Shown here piece by piece: positions 7,064 to 14,679 of a stretch of DNA of 15,606 nt. Position 1 is the stretch's first letter. Each line of letters starts with the position of its first letter. Source of the DNA: JBOHHR01 sp050740975. Lineage in GTDB: Bacteria > Pseudomonadota > Gammaproteobacteria > JBOHHR01. The stretch is taken from positions 1 through 15,606 of the forward strand of contig JBOIEE010000293.1 of the NCBI GenBank assembly GCA_050740975.1, read 5' to 3'. The notes under the pieces are model-generated. The model did no database searches. It was not told the DNA's origin and saw only the letters and a program-made list of their open reading frames with translations. A program made the position numbers and the translations under genes.

Positions 7064-10000
7064 TTAACCTTTCCAGAGATAAACGCTTGTACGATAATCG
7101 TCATGCTTGAGAAGGGTATGCCGTCTTATGTAGTCTAAGAACTCGTCATCGTAATAAATCATTGGCGCCTCTAAAATGAGCCATACCCTATGGTTTTTAT
7201 TCAGAACGTCGTTCAAATTACTCGTGCTATATATCCATGGCAGACCGACGAGGCGGCCAACAGGAATACTACCATCAATTGGAAAAATTACCGGGAGTTT
7301 TAGCTTGGTCTCCGCGAAATAGGACCAAATGCCTGAATAAAAGAGGAGTTGGTGAGGTCGTGTGGCAATAAATTTGTCGCCCGGTTCGATTTCCGATTGA
7401 ATCGATGCCATGGCCTTCTTTATCCCGCTATCGTTTCTACTGTCGAGCCGCGTTAACGATGTATCGGACCCGGCCCCGGGGAGATTATATAGCTTAAGAA
7501 AATAGTCGTTCGTTGATAAAAGCAAAAACCCAACGAAACCGAATCTCGTCAATGCCGATAGACTAGTTGCATAACTTCGATGGAAAAGACCGCTCGGCTC
7601 TCTGAACAGGAAATCTGACACCTTAAAAAAGATTCTACAACCCGAAAGCAACAGCAAAGGCAAATAGTAGTAGAGGTGCCGGTAGTCTTGCGTCTCCATC
7701 AGGTTTGTCCAGAGCAGAAGACCCGTGAAAAGAACGCTATTTATAAAGAGTAGGCGCTTGTCTTTTAAACACACCACGAGCCCGAGCAAGCATAGAACCG
7801 AAATAATTTGGGTCTTCTCGACCAGGAGGAAATTGGTTAAAAAAGCGGCAGCATCGTAACCAGGCTGAACCCACTGGGGCGCCACTTGGATCTCGCTAAT
7901 TCCCGCACCTAATACCGATGCCCCCTTGCCTTGTATGTACCTAAAGCTTATCTGCAGGAAGATAAGGACGAACACAATTATGCCGCACAACCAAACATGC
8001 CCATCTTTCAACCAAGCGAGATCCCTCCCTTTATACAGCATTATGCCTAAGACCAGAGCCGGTAGCAAAAAGACTGATCCTTCCCAGGAAAAATAGGTCA
8101 TCGAATAAGCAACAAGGAAGAGATAGATATATTTCCTCTTGTCTTTATCGTGACTATCCGCCGCCAGATACCGACAACAAAAGTGAACTGCTAAGAGGGC
8201 AAAAAACTGGAGCTGCGAGGGGTACCTTGCGTATTGTGCCGTGAGTATCGCCATTGGCAGCACCGAGTAAAGCGCCGCCGCTAGAAGGCCGACTCTTTTA
8301 TCAAACCACCATGACCCGTAAATATAGAGCATCAGTATTGTCAGAGTCCCAAATATAGCGCCCGCAAACTTTATTTGAAACTCGACAGGCATACCCTTAA
8401 AGATTACGGAAGGGATGGCCATAAAATACGGAACGGTCTCGCTCGAAGTAAGAATTTTCTCAGGAAGGCTGGGTGTTAATTGCAGCGTTGGATACCCATT
8501 TTCGAGAACAGACTGCGTAAACATTGCATTGACGACTTCATCGCCGTTAAGAGGCTGTACATCGATATCCTGTAATCGTTGGTATAGGCCAGAGACTATT
8601 AGGACAGCAACGATAATCTCGGCATATCGACTCCTCAGGACGCGGCGAAACGTAGTGAGTCGCAGCGGTGCTGGCTTGTTAAATAGCAAAGGAACCACCA
8701 ACAAAAGTGGGAGAACAATGGCTATAGAAATGACGTTCTCTTGAAACGGAAGCGCTTGATCAAACCTTACGTCGTAACTTACTAGTAAGACACCAAGCAA
8801 CAATAAAAGCATTAGCCCATACGCGGATGACGACAACGACAACCCTTGCGCAACACTGACGCGCCTTACCCTGGAGACGATTATTGCGGAAAATGCCCAA
8901 AGCGGGAGTATTGAAAGAATCGTTGCCAGTATGCAAAAGACTTTCTTTATGGATATGATCACGTGATACTCGTCCGGCAGTAAGGGTTCCACTATGCGCT
9001 TTGATAGGCGATCCTCAGCCAACACGGGGCCACTCGAACGAACGGACTCCCAGTATGCATCATCAAACCTTAAGGAAGCCCAACGAGGGGTCTCAACTGT
9101 CGAGGCCTTCCAGCCTTCCGGAGTCGAGATCCGCGATGTTATCCCTTTGGCATCGCGAATGAATCCATCCACGAGGACTTCGAGCTTGGAGGACCATCCC
9201 GTGACCCGAATCGTAATAACGTTTGGGCCCGCTCTTAAAAGCGGGATAATGTTGTACATGTCAAAGGTCAGCTTAGAAGAACCATAATCGGCAACGGGCC
9301 CAACTGATGCTCGTTTTTCGCCAAACGGTACCTCATTAACTGTCAGGTGATAGTCCTGGTCTTTTCTCGCCGCCATTCTTAACCAAGCGTCTACCGGTCT
9401 TGTCTGGAGATCGAATCGATACCGTAGGTAAAGGTCCTCAGATACAAGCGAAGGAGACCTTATCCACACCCCCCGCACCCGCTCGGTGTAAATGGTTGGA
9501 TCATATGAAACCCTGCTGTTATCACCGACCGTGGGCACACCAACCTCCTTGGCTTGTGTCCAGTGGCCATCAATAAACGCTGCCTCATACCATTGGGGCT
9601 CTCCCGATAAGGGCCACTCTCCTATGCGGTTCACTTTCCAGCTATTGTCAGATCTAATATTGTGTCCTATACCCTGCCAATTCTCGAAAAATCCTTCTAC
9701 TGCAACCATGCTGTTGCCTGGATAGGTCGCGCGCGAGACTTCGACCGCTATCACGTTAGTTCCGGGTTGAAGATCGGCCGTAATATCGAAAAAGCTCGTC
9801 ACATTGACCGATGTTCTGGCCGCAGACCCAACCTGAGACCCGTTTACATAAATTTTGAAGCGATCAGGGGCCATCACCTTGATCCAGGCGTGGCGAACGT
9901 TCTGAGAAAGAAATATTTTTTTCCGATAATAGCTTTTGCTCACATCGCCATGCGGATATGCGATCCAGGCTGCTTGCCAGCTTATCGGATAGGACTGTTG

Positions 10001-10120
10001 CGCGTAGTCATAAAAACTGTACCAAACAAGATATCCTAGGAGAAATCCATAGATTAAGAGGACAATAGTGCAAGCCCTACCGGTGCGACTTTCCATCAGC
10101 TCTATTAAGCACTTCCTCAT
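7064..10120 (-). CDS. GT-C (GT39/ArnT-like) membrane glycosyltransferase with N-terminal-side jelly-roll domains
   Basis: The 1018-residue protein has a first membrane helix (15-36), then about 350 soluble residues. These hold two beta-sandwich units of the galactose-binding/rhamnosidase-N type: about 45-150 (RFKIYVNGSQVG, LQPGTNVIAVEV) and about 218-365 (LTVNEVPFG, LRAGPNVITIRV, and RWASLRFDDAYWESV). From about 390 it is polytopic. Counting helices (393-416, 431-449, 462-480, 499-514) puts the LNGDEVV loop, with Asp527-Glu528, in the periplasm, as expected for the catalytic acidic pair of GT-C enzymes using polyprenyl-phosphate sugars. VGLLAAALYSVLPM (610-623) followed by YARYPSQLQFF (630-640) is a typical GT39 stretch. 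A soluble tail follows about 880. ATG overlaps the upstream TPR gene by 4 bp (ATGA), with AGGGA just upstream. Acceptor and donor cannot be told. Confidence 0.85.
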   Translation of the reverse strand: MRKCLIELMESRTGRACTIVLLIYGFLLGYLVWYSFYDYAQQSYPISWQAAWIAYPHGDVSKSYYRKKIFLSQNVRHAWIKVMAPDRFKIYVNGSQVGSAARTSVNVTSFFDITADLQPGTNVIAVEVSRATYPGNSMVAVEGFFENWQGIGHNIRSDNSWKVNRIGEWPLSGEPQWYEAAFIDGHWTQAKEVGVPTVGDNSRVSYDPTIYTERVRGVWIRSPSLVSEDLYLRYRFDLQTRPVDAWLRMAARKDQDYHLTVNEVPFGEKRASVGPVADYGSSKLTFDMYNIIPLLRAGPNVITIRVTGWSSKLEVLVDGFIRDAKGITSRISTPEGWKASTVETPRWASLRFDDAYWESVRSSGPVLAEDRLSKRIVEPLLPDEYHVIISIKKVFCILATILSILPLWAFSAIIVSRVRRVSVAQGLSLSSSAYGLMLLLLLGVLLVSYDVRFDQALPFQENVISIAIVLPLLLVVPLLFNKPAPLRLTTFRRVLRSRYAEIIVAVLIVSGLYQRLQDIDVQPLNGDEVVNAMFTQSVLENGYPTLQLTPSLPEKILTSSETVPYFMAIPSVIFKGMPVEFQIKFAGAIFGTLTILMLYIYGSWWFDKRVGLLAAALYSVLPMAILTAQYARYPSQLQFFALLAVHFCCRYLAADSHDKDKRKYIYLFLVAYSMTYFSWEGSVFLLPALVLGIMLYKGRDLAWLKDGHVWLCGIIVFVLIFLQISFRYIQGKGASVLGAGISEIQVAPQWVQPGYDAAAFLTNFLLVEKTQIISVLCLLGLVVCLKDKRLLFINSVLFTGLLLWTNLMETQDYRHLYYYLPLLLLSGCRIFFKVSDFLFREPSGLFHRSYATSLSALTRFGFVGFLLLSTNDYFLKLYNLPGAGSDTSLTRLDSRNDSGIKKAMASIQSEIEPGDKFIATRPHQLLFYSGIWSYFAETKLKLPVIFPIDGSIPVGRLVGLPWIYSTSNLNDVLNKNHRVWLILEAPMIYYDDEFLDYIRRHTLLKHDDYRTSVYLWKG

Positions 10121-11436
10121 ATTCCCTGCAAACCTCTACTCGCAGCAAAATTAACGATTCTCTTCACCAGTTGATACTGGCTCTTGGAAAGACTGTACAT
10201 TTCTCTTGCTGTTAGGAAATCCTTCTCTTTGTAATAGCTGTCTCCAAGGAGCACATAAGCATCTGCGATAACCAATTTGTCGCGGGTTTTTTCCAGAATC
10301 TTATGGGCTTCGGCCCTTGCCTGCGACTGGTCCCGAGTGTTGATATCAAGCAGGGCCTTTGCCATGAAAAAGTGCACCTGGATTTGAGCCGGATCAAGTT
10401 GGAGAGCCTTTCGCCAATTGGAAAGCGCGGTGTATATCTTTCCTTTGCCGTAGTTATCTATCCCCATGCGGTTGAGTGCTTCAACGCGCTTTCTCTGTGC
10501 TAATACCATGTCAGGTTTAAGGGCAGATGCCATTTCATACGCGCGGGTAGCCGCAGCGAATGCTTTGTTGGAAACGAGGTTATTACCCAAATAGACATGG
10601 GATTCTGGCCGGTCATGCTGACCTAAGGTATAGTAGGCGGCTCCGAGATTATGAACATACCGGGAGTTAAAGCTTAAGGCGGGGTCCCAACTGGCCGCCG
10701 ATCTGTAAAGCTCTATGGCCTTTTCCACGCGTCCCTTTGCGAGATAAAGGTTTCCATGAAACCGATCATACTCGGCCCTGAGCGTCCTTGCGGATAACCC
10801 GACGCTCATGACAATTAATATGATGGCTATACCCGCCACATCGTACTTCATCGATCTGGTTCTCTGCTGGTAGCTGCCAATTAAAATGCAGAGTGCGCTT
10901 GCCAAGGCGAGATACCACCCAGCACCGAGGCATCCGATCCCGACCTCGATTTTCGCTCCAAGACTGTCGGTCGTGACATCGGTGTCGGGTTTAAGAAAAT
11001 TTGCATTTCCCTCGAGATAACTTGATGAAAAGGCCCGGATGTTATTCGCCTGGATAGTTTGCCCTATATATGACTCGATCATCTCCGCGTTCGCGAACAA
11101 CAGTTTTCCAATAAAGATAACGCACACGGCCGCGGTGGCCCCTCCAAGATAAAACAGAAGCCTTGCAGGGGCTCGAAAGACCGTCGAGAAAATAATGAGG
11201 ATGCCGAGCACAACTACGGCAAGTCCGAAGGAACCGATCTCAAGAGGATTATTTAGTCCGACCCCCATATCTATTCTGTTCAATATCGGGAAGGCGTACC
11301 CCTTGATCTTTCCTTGCAACGGTGTTACCAGCCAGCCTATAGCACTGGTAACGATCAACATTGAACTTCCTGCTAGCAGGGGAGCGGTCGAACTGGTCGT
11401 TGCCGGTAAACGCTTGTTTTCTTTTAGATCCACCAT
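10117..11436 (-). CDS. Membrane-anchored TPR-repeat protein
   Basis: The 439-residue protein has about five hydrophobic helices (27-43, 69-87, 92-115, 167-188, 198-216). A C-terminal array of tetratricopeptide repeats runs from about 228 to 425 (for example YLAKGRVEKAIELYRSAASW, ALSNWRKALQLDP, AYVLLGDSYYKEKDFLTARE). With a cytoplasmic N-terminus the TPR array would face the periplasm. TPR arrays are protein-binding scaffolds, and such proteins are frequent in exopolysaccharide assembly loci. Its last four bases overlap the start of the GT-C gene, so the two are probably translationally coupled. The annotated ATG has no ribosome site; an in-frame ATG at 11361 (residue 26) follows AGGAAG with good spacing and may be the real start. 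No closer family is recognised. Confidence 0.8.
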   Translation of the reverse strand: MVDLKENKRLPATTSSTAPLLAGSSMLIVTSAIGWLVTPLQGKIKGYAFPILNRIDMGVGLNNPLEIGSFGLAVVVLGILIIFSTVFRAPARLLFYLGGATAAVCVIFIGKLLFANAEMIESYIGQTIQANNIRAFSSSYLEGNANFLKPDTDVTTDSLGAKIEVGIGCLGAGWYLALASALCILIGSYQQRTRSMKYDVAGIAIILIVMSVGLSARTLRAEYDRFHGNLYLAKGRVEKAIELYRSAASWDPALSFNSRYVHNLGAAYYTLGQHDRPESHVYLGNNLVSNKAFAAATRAYEMASALKPDMVLAQRKRVEALNRMGIDNYGKGKIYTALSNWRKALQLDPAQIQVHFFMAKALLDINTRDQSQARAEAHKILEKTRDKLVIADAYVLLGDSYYKEKDFLTAREMYSLSKSQYQLVKRIVNFAASRGLQGI

Positions 11437-11899
11437 GGTATTCGCACCGAACCAGAGGCTAAGTTAGGTTCTATACTGTGTGGTCATGTGCAACTATCGA
11501 GAAGTAAGGCAACAAAGCCCATGAAAGCCCCAAGAGCAACAATCGAAATATGCCCCCGATAGCAGCGTCATCTTGGCGAAAAGACGGCACTATCACCACC
11601 CACGCACGATAGGCGCGCAGGAGGCGGATCGAAGCTGAGCGTACAAAGACTGGGCCAGGGGCCAGGTTTCAGTATACTGTAACCCATCGCTACGTTCATC
11701 ATCACCGAGCGGCGCGGCCCGACGGTTAAGCGTAAACGGTGAGTTGGGTTTGCGCCTCTCCGCCGTTATGTTTGGGTTTTCTTAGCCAGCGCTTTTTTAG
11801 AAAGGATAATGCCCATCGTCCCCTATGCCCAACAACAAATTCGAGGGCACCTCAGAATAGGAGTCTGTCCGTCAGTCTTAATCTTAAAGCCTGGTCTTG
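11437..11899. other. Intergenic region upstream of the TPR gene
   Basis: I see no gene. The 100 bases before the TPR gene should contain the operon promoter (minus strand). TATAGA at about 11474-11479 is a possible -10, but no good -35 lies at the right distance. Around 11710-11770 there is a GC-rich stretch with GACGGTTAAGC and CGCCGTTATG that suggests some secondary structure but matches no element I can name. Confidence 0.3.
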
Positions 11900-12106
11900 A
11901 TCGGTTTTGGTTGACGCTGATAGCGAACCGAAGGGCGCAAATACAGAGTATATCGGCACCGCCGTGCTGGTATTACCTTCGATGAACGTACAGTTCGGCA
12001 AGGATTTTCCCACCCGATGGGGTAGATGAAGAGGGTATAGGCTACCCCCTGAGCGGGAATAAGGACGGAGATGGCTCGCGCGACGAGCTGGTGGGCAGTT
12101 ATTGAT
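11900..12106 (+). pseudogene. Possible decayed coding trace, plus strand, unrecognised
   Basis: Two adjacent frames look protein-like. One reads GTAVLVLPSMNVQFGKDFP before a stop at about 12027, with alternating hydrophobic residues as in outer-membrane beta-strands. A second reads GIGYPLSGNKDGDGSRDELV up to a TGA at about 12105, with a DGDG calcium-loop-like motif. Both are under 45 codons and have no start. Directly after comes a strong plus-strand terminator, which would suit the 3' end of a lost plus-strand gene. This is weak evidence from composition and pattern alone. Confidence 0.2.
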
Positions 12107-12126
12107 ATTGCCCACCAGCTCCTTTT
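12085..12126 (+). terminator. Strong rho-independent terminator-like hairpin
   Basis: GAGCTGGTGGGCA (12085-12097) pairs perfectly over 13 bases with TGCCCACCAGCTC (12109-12121) around an 11-base loop, followed on the plus strand by CTTTT. The T-tract points to termination of a plus-strand transcript. The hairpin also lies 17 bases past the stop of the minus-strand barrel/FnIII gene and may serve that gene as a 3' stabilising hairpin. Confidence 0.7.
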
Positions 12127-12138
12127 CGAGGGTCTACA

Positions 12139-12243
12139 TTAGTTACGCAGCGTCGCAGTATCTTGGTTCGAGTACTCCGTATCGCCCCCTGCGTTCACCG
12201 CGCGCACGCGATAGAAGTATCTGGCGCCCGCCGCAAGCCCAGT
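12139..12243 (-). pseudogene. C-terminal piece of the split TIM-barrel/fibronectin III protein
   Basis: The minus strand reads GLAAGARYFYRVRAVNAGGD, then TEYSNQ, and ends with TAA at 12139-12141. This is the second half of a fibronectin type III domain (the conserved Y.YRV.A.N..G.S.YS pattern). It continues in frame from the piece at 14675-15606 once the IS21 element and one copy of the CCAGT duplication are removed, giving SYPDTGLAAGARYFYRV across the join. The two pieces together form the 3' end of one gene. In its present state this piece has no start and cannot be made. Confidence 0.85.
12239..12243. repeat. Left copy of the 5-bp target-site duplication
   Basis: CCAGT lies immediately left of the IS21 end (TGTCAC...). 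The same five bases lie immediately right of the other end at 14675-14679. Removing the element plus one copy restores the fibronectin III frame, which confirms that the duplication is 5 bp. Confidence 0.85.
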
Positions 12244-12299
12244 TGTCACGGGGCATGCAAAAATCCCCACTTATGGGCATCGAAAATTCCCCACCCTCC
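12244..12299 (+). repeat. Left terminal inverted repeat of the IS21 element, two iterated units
   Basis: The end starts TGTCACGGGGCATGCA and contains two related units, each with GGGCAT..(A-rich)..TCCCCAC: one from about 12250, the other from about 12275. The second is the better conserved between the two ends (GGGCATCGAAAATTCCCCAC). Such multiple end units are expected transposase binding sites. The istA promoter probably lies between here and 12323, but no clear hexamers are seen. Confidence 0.85.
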
Positions 12300-12322
12300 T
12301 GATGACAAAAGGAGGATAAAAG

Positions 12323-13646
12323 ATGACGCTTGCAGAGAGTGATGCGATGGTGAGTATGCCGTCCCCAGTTCAACAAGTGGGGGATGAGGGCATGGTAGGA
12401 CGGAAGCGATGGGGTGAGATCCGGCGGTTATTTTATGAAGAGCGGCGGTCGATATCGGCGATTGCGCGGGGATTTGATCTCGATCGGAAGACGGTGCGTC
12501 GCTGTGTACGGTGGCACCAATGGCAGCCCTACCGTCGTGCGGTGCAAGAAGAGCGGCTGCTCTCTGAGCATGAGGCGTTTCTGCGTAGGCGGGCGCCTGA
12601 GGTGTGCTACTCGGCGCGGATCCTTTATCAAGAGCTCCGAGGGAGCCGAGGGTTTAGAGGTAGTTACGACACGGTGAAGCGTTTTGTGGCGCCTTTGCGG
12701 GTGTTAGCGGCGGCGGCCGAGGTGACGCAGTGTCGGTTTGAGACCCCGCCGGGCCAGCAAAGCCAGATTGACTGGGGAGAAGCGAAGGTGGAGTTTTGCT
12801 CCGGGGCACGTGTGATGCACTTCTTTGTGCTCACACTCGGATTCAGTCGCCGGAGTTTCTTCTGGGCGACGCCCAATGAGCAGTTGGCCCAATTTCTCGA
12901 AGCCCACGAGCGGGCCTTCGAGCACTTCGGGAGTCGCACCCGAGAGCATCTGTACGATCGGCCGCGCACGGTATGCCGGCCGAACGGCGAAGGCAAGGTG
13001 ATCTGGAACGGGAGCTTTCGTGCCTTTGCCGACTACTGGGGGTTTGAGCCGAGGCACAGCCCAACCCTACCGGGCGATGACCAAAGGGAAGGTGGAGTCG
13101 GGGGTGAAGTATCTCAAGCGCAACTTCCTGCCCGGCCGGACCTTCATCGACATCGTGGATCTTCAAGCGCAGCTCGATGAATGGAACACGATCATTGCCG
13201 ATGTGCGGATCCACGGCACCACCCACGAGCGGCCGATTGATCGCTTTGAGCGCGAGTGCTCGGTGCTCATTCCGACCGCCGGGCAGCCGAGCTTTTTGAC
13301 CGATGTACGGTTGAGTCGAATGGTCGCCTCCGATTACCTCGTCAGCCTTGACACCAACCGCTACTCGGTGCCGTTTACCTTGATTGGCCAGGTGGTGGAA
13401 GTCGAGCGCCGCGGGGGTGAGGTTTGCATCTATTATCGGGGCGAGCTTGTGGCGCACCACGCCCAACTCGCCGGTCGGTACCAGTTGTCGATTGACCCCC
13501 GGCACGGACCGGGTGCGATTGCCCGCAACGCCCGACGCCTGGTGTCCAGTGTAGGCGTGGCCGGCGAACCCGGGGATACCCGGCTCACCGAGGTCGAGGT
13601 GCGCGATCTTGGGGTCTACGAGCACCTGCTTGCGGAGGTGCTCTGA
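12323..13646 (+). pseudogene. istA: IS21-family transposase IstA, single frameshift
   Basis: The start at 12323 follows a strong AAAGGAGG. The protein has a helix-turn-helix (about 40-62, SISAIARGFDLDRKTVRRCV), then the DDE core: QIDWGEA gives the first Asp (Asp150) and LYDRPRTV the second (Asp212). After FEPRH the match moves to the next frame (AQPYRAMTKGKVESGVKYLK), which holds the catalytic Glu (KGKVE), and runs to TGA at 13644-13646 through the C-terminal barrel (NRYSVPFTL). Dropping one base at about 13058 would give a single protein of about 440 residues, the usual IstA length. IS21 transposases are normally one frame, so this is probably an inactivating insertion or a sequencing error. 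It overlaps istB by one base (TGATG). Confidence 0.85.
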
Positions 13647-14428
13647 TGAATGCCGGCCAATGTGAACGCCTCCAAGAGAGCCTCACGCGGCTGCGGTTGT
13701 TCAAAAGCCGCGAGCGGCTCGAAGCGCTGCTGCAGGACGCAAGCGCCGAGGAGCTTTCCTATGCCGATTTCCTCGACCGTCTATTGGGCGAAGAAGTCGC
13801 CTCCAAGACCCAGAAGAACATCACCATGCGCACCAGTCTTGCGCGCTTTCCGTTTGTCAAAAGCTTGGAGAGTTTCGAGTTTGGCTATCAGCCTTCGCTC
13901 GATAAAAAGCAGCTCATGACGCTCGCCACCTGCCACTTCATCGAGCACGGTGAGAACGTGGTGATTTTAGGGCCACCCGGAGTGGGCAAGACCCATCTTG
14001 CGGTAGGGCTGGGGCTCAAAGCCATCGAGCACGGCTACCGCGTGTTCTTTACCACCGCCGCGGCGATGATTGCGACGCTGGCCCGAGCGCTCGGTGAAGG
14101 CCGGCTTGAGGAAAAGCTCAAAACGTATACCGTGCCGCGACTTTTGATCATCGACGAGATTGGCTATCTCCCCATCGATCGGGTAGGCGCCAATCTCTTC
14201 TTTCAGCTGATTAGCCGCCGCTACGAGAAGGGGCCGATGATTTTGACCAGCAACCAGAGCTTCGGCGCCTGGGGTGACGTGTTCGGTGACCGAGTGATCG
14301 CCACCGCCATCCTTGACCGGGTGTTGCATCATGCCATCACGATCAATATTCGCGGCAACTCCTACCGGCTCAAAGAGAAGCTCAAGGCGGGACTGATTCG
14401 CACCGAAGAGCCGGTGGCGATCGGTTAA
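13646..14428 (+). CDS. istB: IS21-family helper ATPase IstB
   Basis: The 260-residue protein is full length for IstB. It is an AAA+ ATPase with Walker A GPPGVGKTH (about 109-117), Walker B LLIIDEIGYL (about 166-175) and a TSNQ sensor motif (about 202-205). The usual IstB N-terminal helical region precedes them and the NIRGNSYRLKEK tail follows. IstB loads onto target DNA and stimulates the IstA transposase. ATG at 13646 overlaps the istA stop (TGATG) and has GGAGG seven bases upstream, so it is translationally coupled to the end of istA. With istA frameshifted it would depend on ribosomes reaching this point in the second frame, or on its own site. Confidence 0.93.
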   Translation: MNAGQCERLQESLTRLRLFKSRERLEALLQDASAEELSYADFLDRLLGEEVASKTQKNITMRTSLARFPFVKSLESFEFGYQPSLDKKQLMTLATCHFIEHGENVVILGPPGVGKTHLAVGLGLKAIEHGYRVFFTTAAAMIATLARALGEGRLEEKLKTYTVPRLLIIDEIGYLPIDRVGANLFFQLISRRYEKGPMILTSNQSFGAWGDVFGDRVIATAILDRVLHHAITINIRGNSYRLKEKLKAGLIRTEEPVAIG

Positions 14429-14473
14429 GCGGAATGATGCGCTATGGATTTGTGGACGAGTCCTGCGGAGCGG

Positions 14474-14538
14474 CCCGAGCCCTTCGGGTCGTGTGGACAG
14501 CCTATGGACAACATCCTTGTTGCCCACAGGCTGCCCAC
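14474..14538. repeat. Inverted repeats in the 3' noncoding part of the IS21 element
   Basis: After istB, CCCGA and TCGGG form a short stem (14474-14488). A larger inverted repeat follows: arm 14493-14513 and arm 14518-14538, 21 bases each around TCCT. Three mismatches are all A opposite C on the plus strand. On the minus strand these become G-T (G-U in RNA) pairs, so a minus-strand transcript would fold as an unbroken stem. No T-tract follows. A further perfect stem, TCTGAGG-AACT-CCTCAGA, lies at 14593-14610. Confidence 0.6.
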
Positions 14539-14620
14539 ACTCTCGGGCCTCTCGCCCACAAGCTCCACAGCGCCAACAATCGGTGTCTTATCTCTGAGGA
14601 ACTCCTCAGACATTGACCGG

Positions 14621-14674
14621 GGGGTGGGGAATTTTCGATGCCCACAACTGGGGAAAACTGCATGCCCCTTGACA
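14621..14674 (-). repeat. Right terminal inverted repeat of the IS21 element
   Basis: Read on the minus strand from 14674 it begins TGTCAAGGGGCATGCAG, then has two units matching those at the left end, including an exact copy of GGGCATCGAAAATTCCCCAC. The outer unit differs at several positions from the left end. Confidence 0.85.
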
Positions 14675-14679
14675 CCAGT
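14675..14679. repeat. Right copy of the 5-bp target-site duplication
   Basis: CCAGT directly follows the right IS21 end (...TTGACA) and matches 12239-12243 in the same orientation. IS21-family elements generate short duplications of about 4-8 bp. Confidence 0.85.

Larger units (their letters stand above)
12244..14674 (+). mobile_element. Complete IS21-family insertion sequence, 2431 bp
   Basis: Both ends begin TGTCA(C/A)GGGGCATGCA, reading inwards, and share a long inverted repeat. A direct repeat CCAGT flanks the element on both sides (12239-12243 and 14675-14679). Inside are istA (frameshifted) and istB in the standard overlapping order, on the plus strand. Length, ends with TG...CA, and two-gene layout are typical of IS21. 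The element is inserted in the opposite orientation inside the fibronectin III domain of a minus-strand gene, and it is visibly more GC-rich than the glycosyltransferase locus. Confidence 0.93.

Noticed and set aside
11700..11775. Integron attC-like stretch (GTTAAGC matching GTTRRRY, and CGCCGTTATG)
   Set aside because: No matching RYYYAAC partner at a sensible distance and no cassette gene or integrase nearby.
5577..12243. PEP-CTERM/exosortase sorting tails on the secreted proteins
   Set aside because: Neither barrel protein ends with a PEP motif, hydrophobic helix and basic cluster, and no exosortase is present.
12843..13625. Long minus-strand open frame (260 codons) opposite istA
   Set aside because: It is the antisense shadow of a GC-rich transposase gene, with no recognisable domain.
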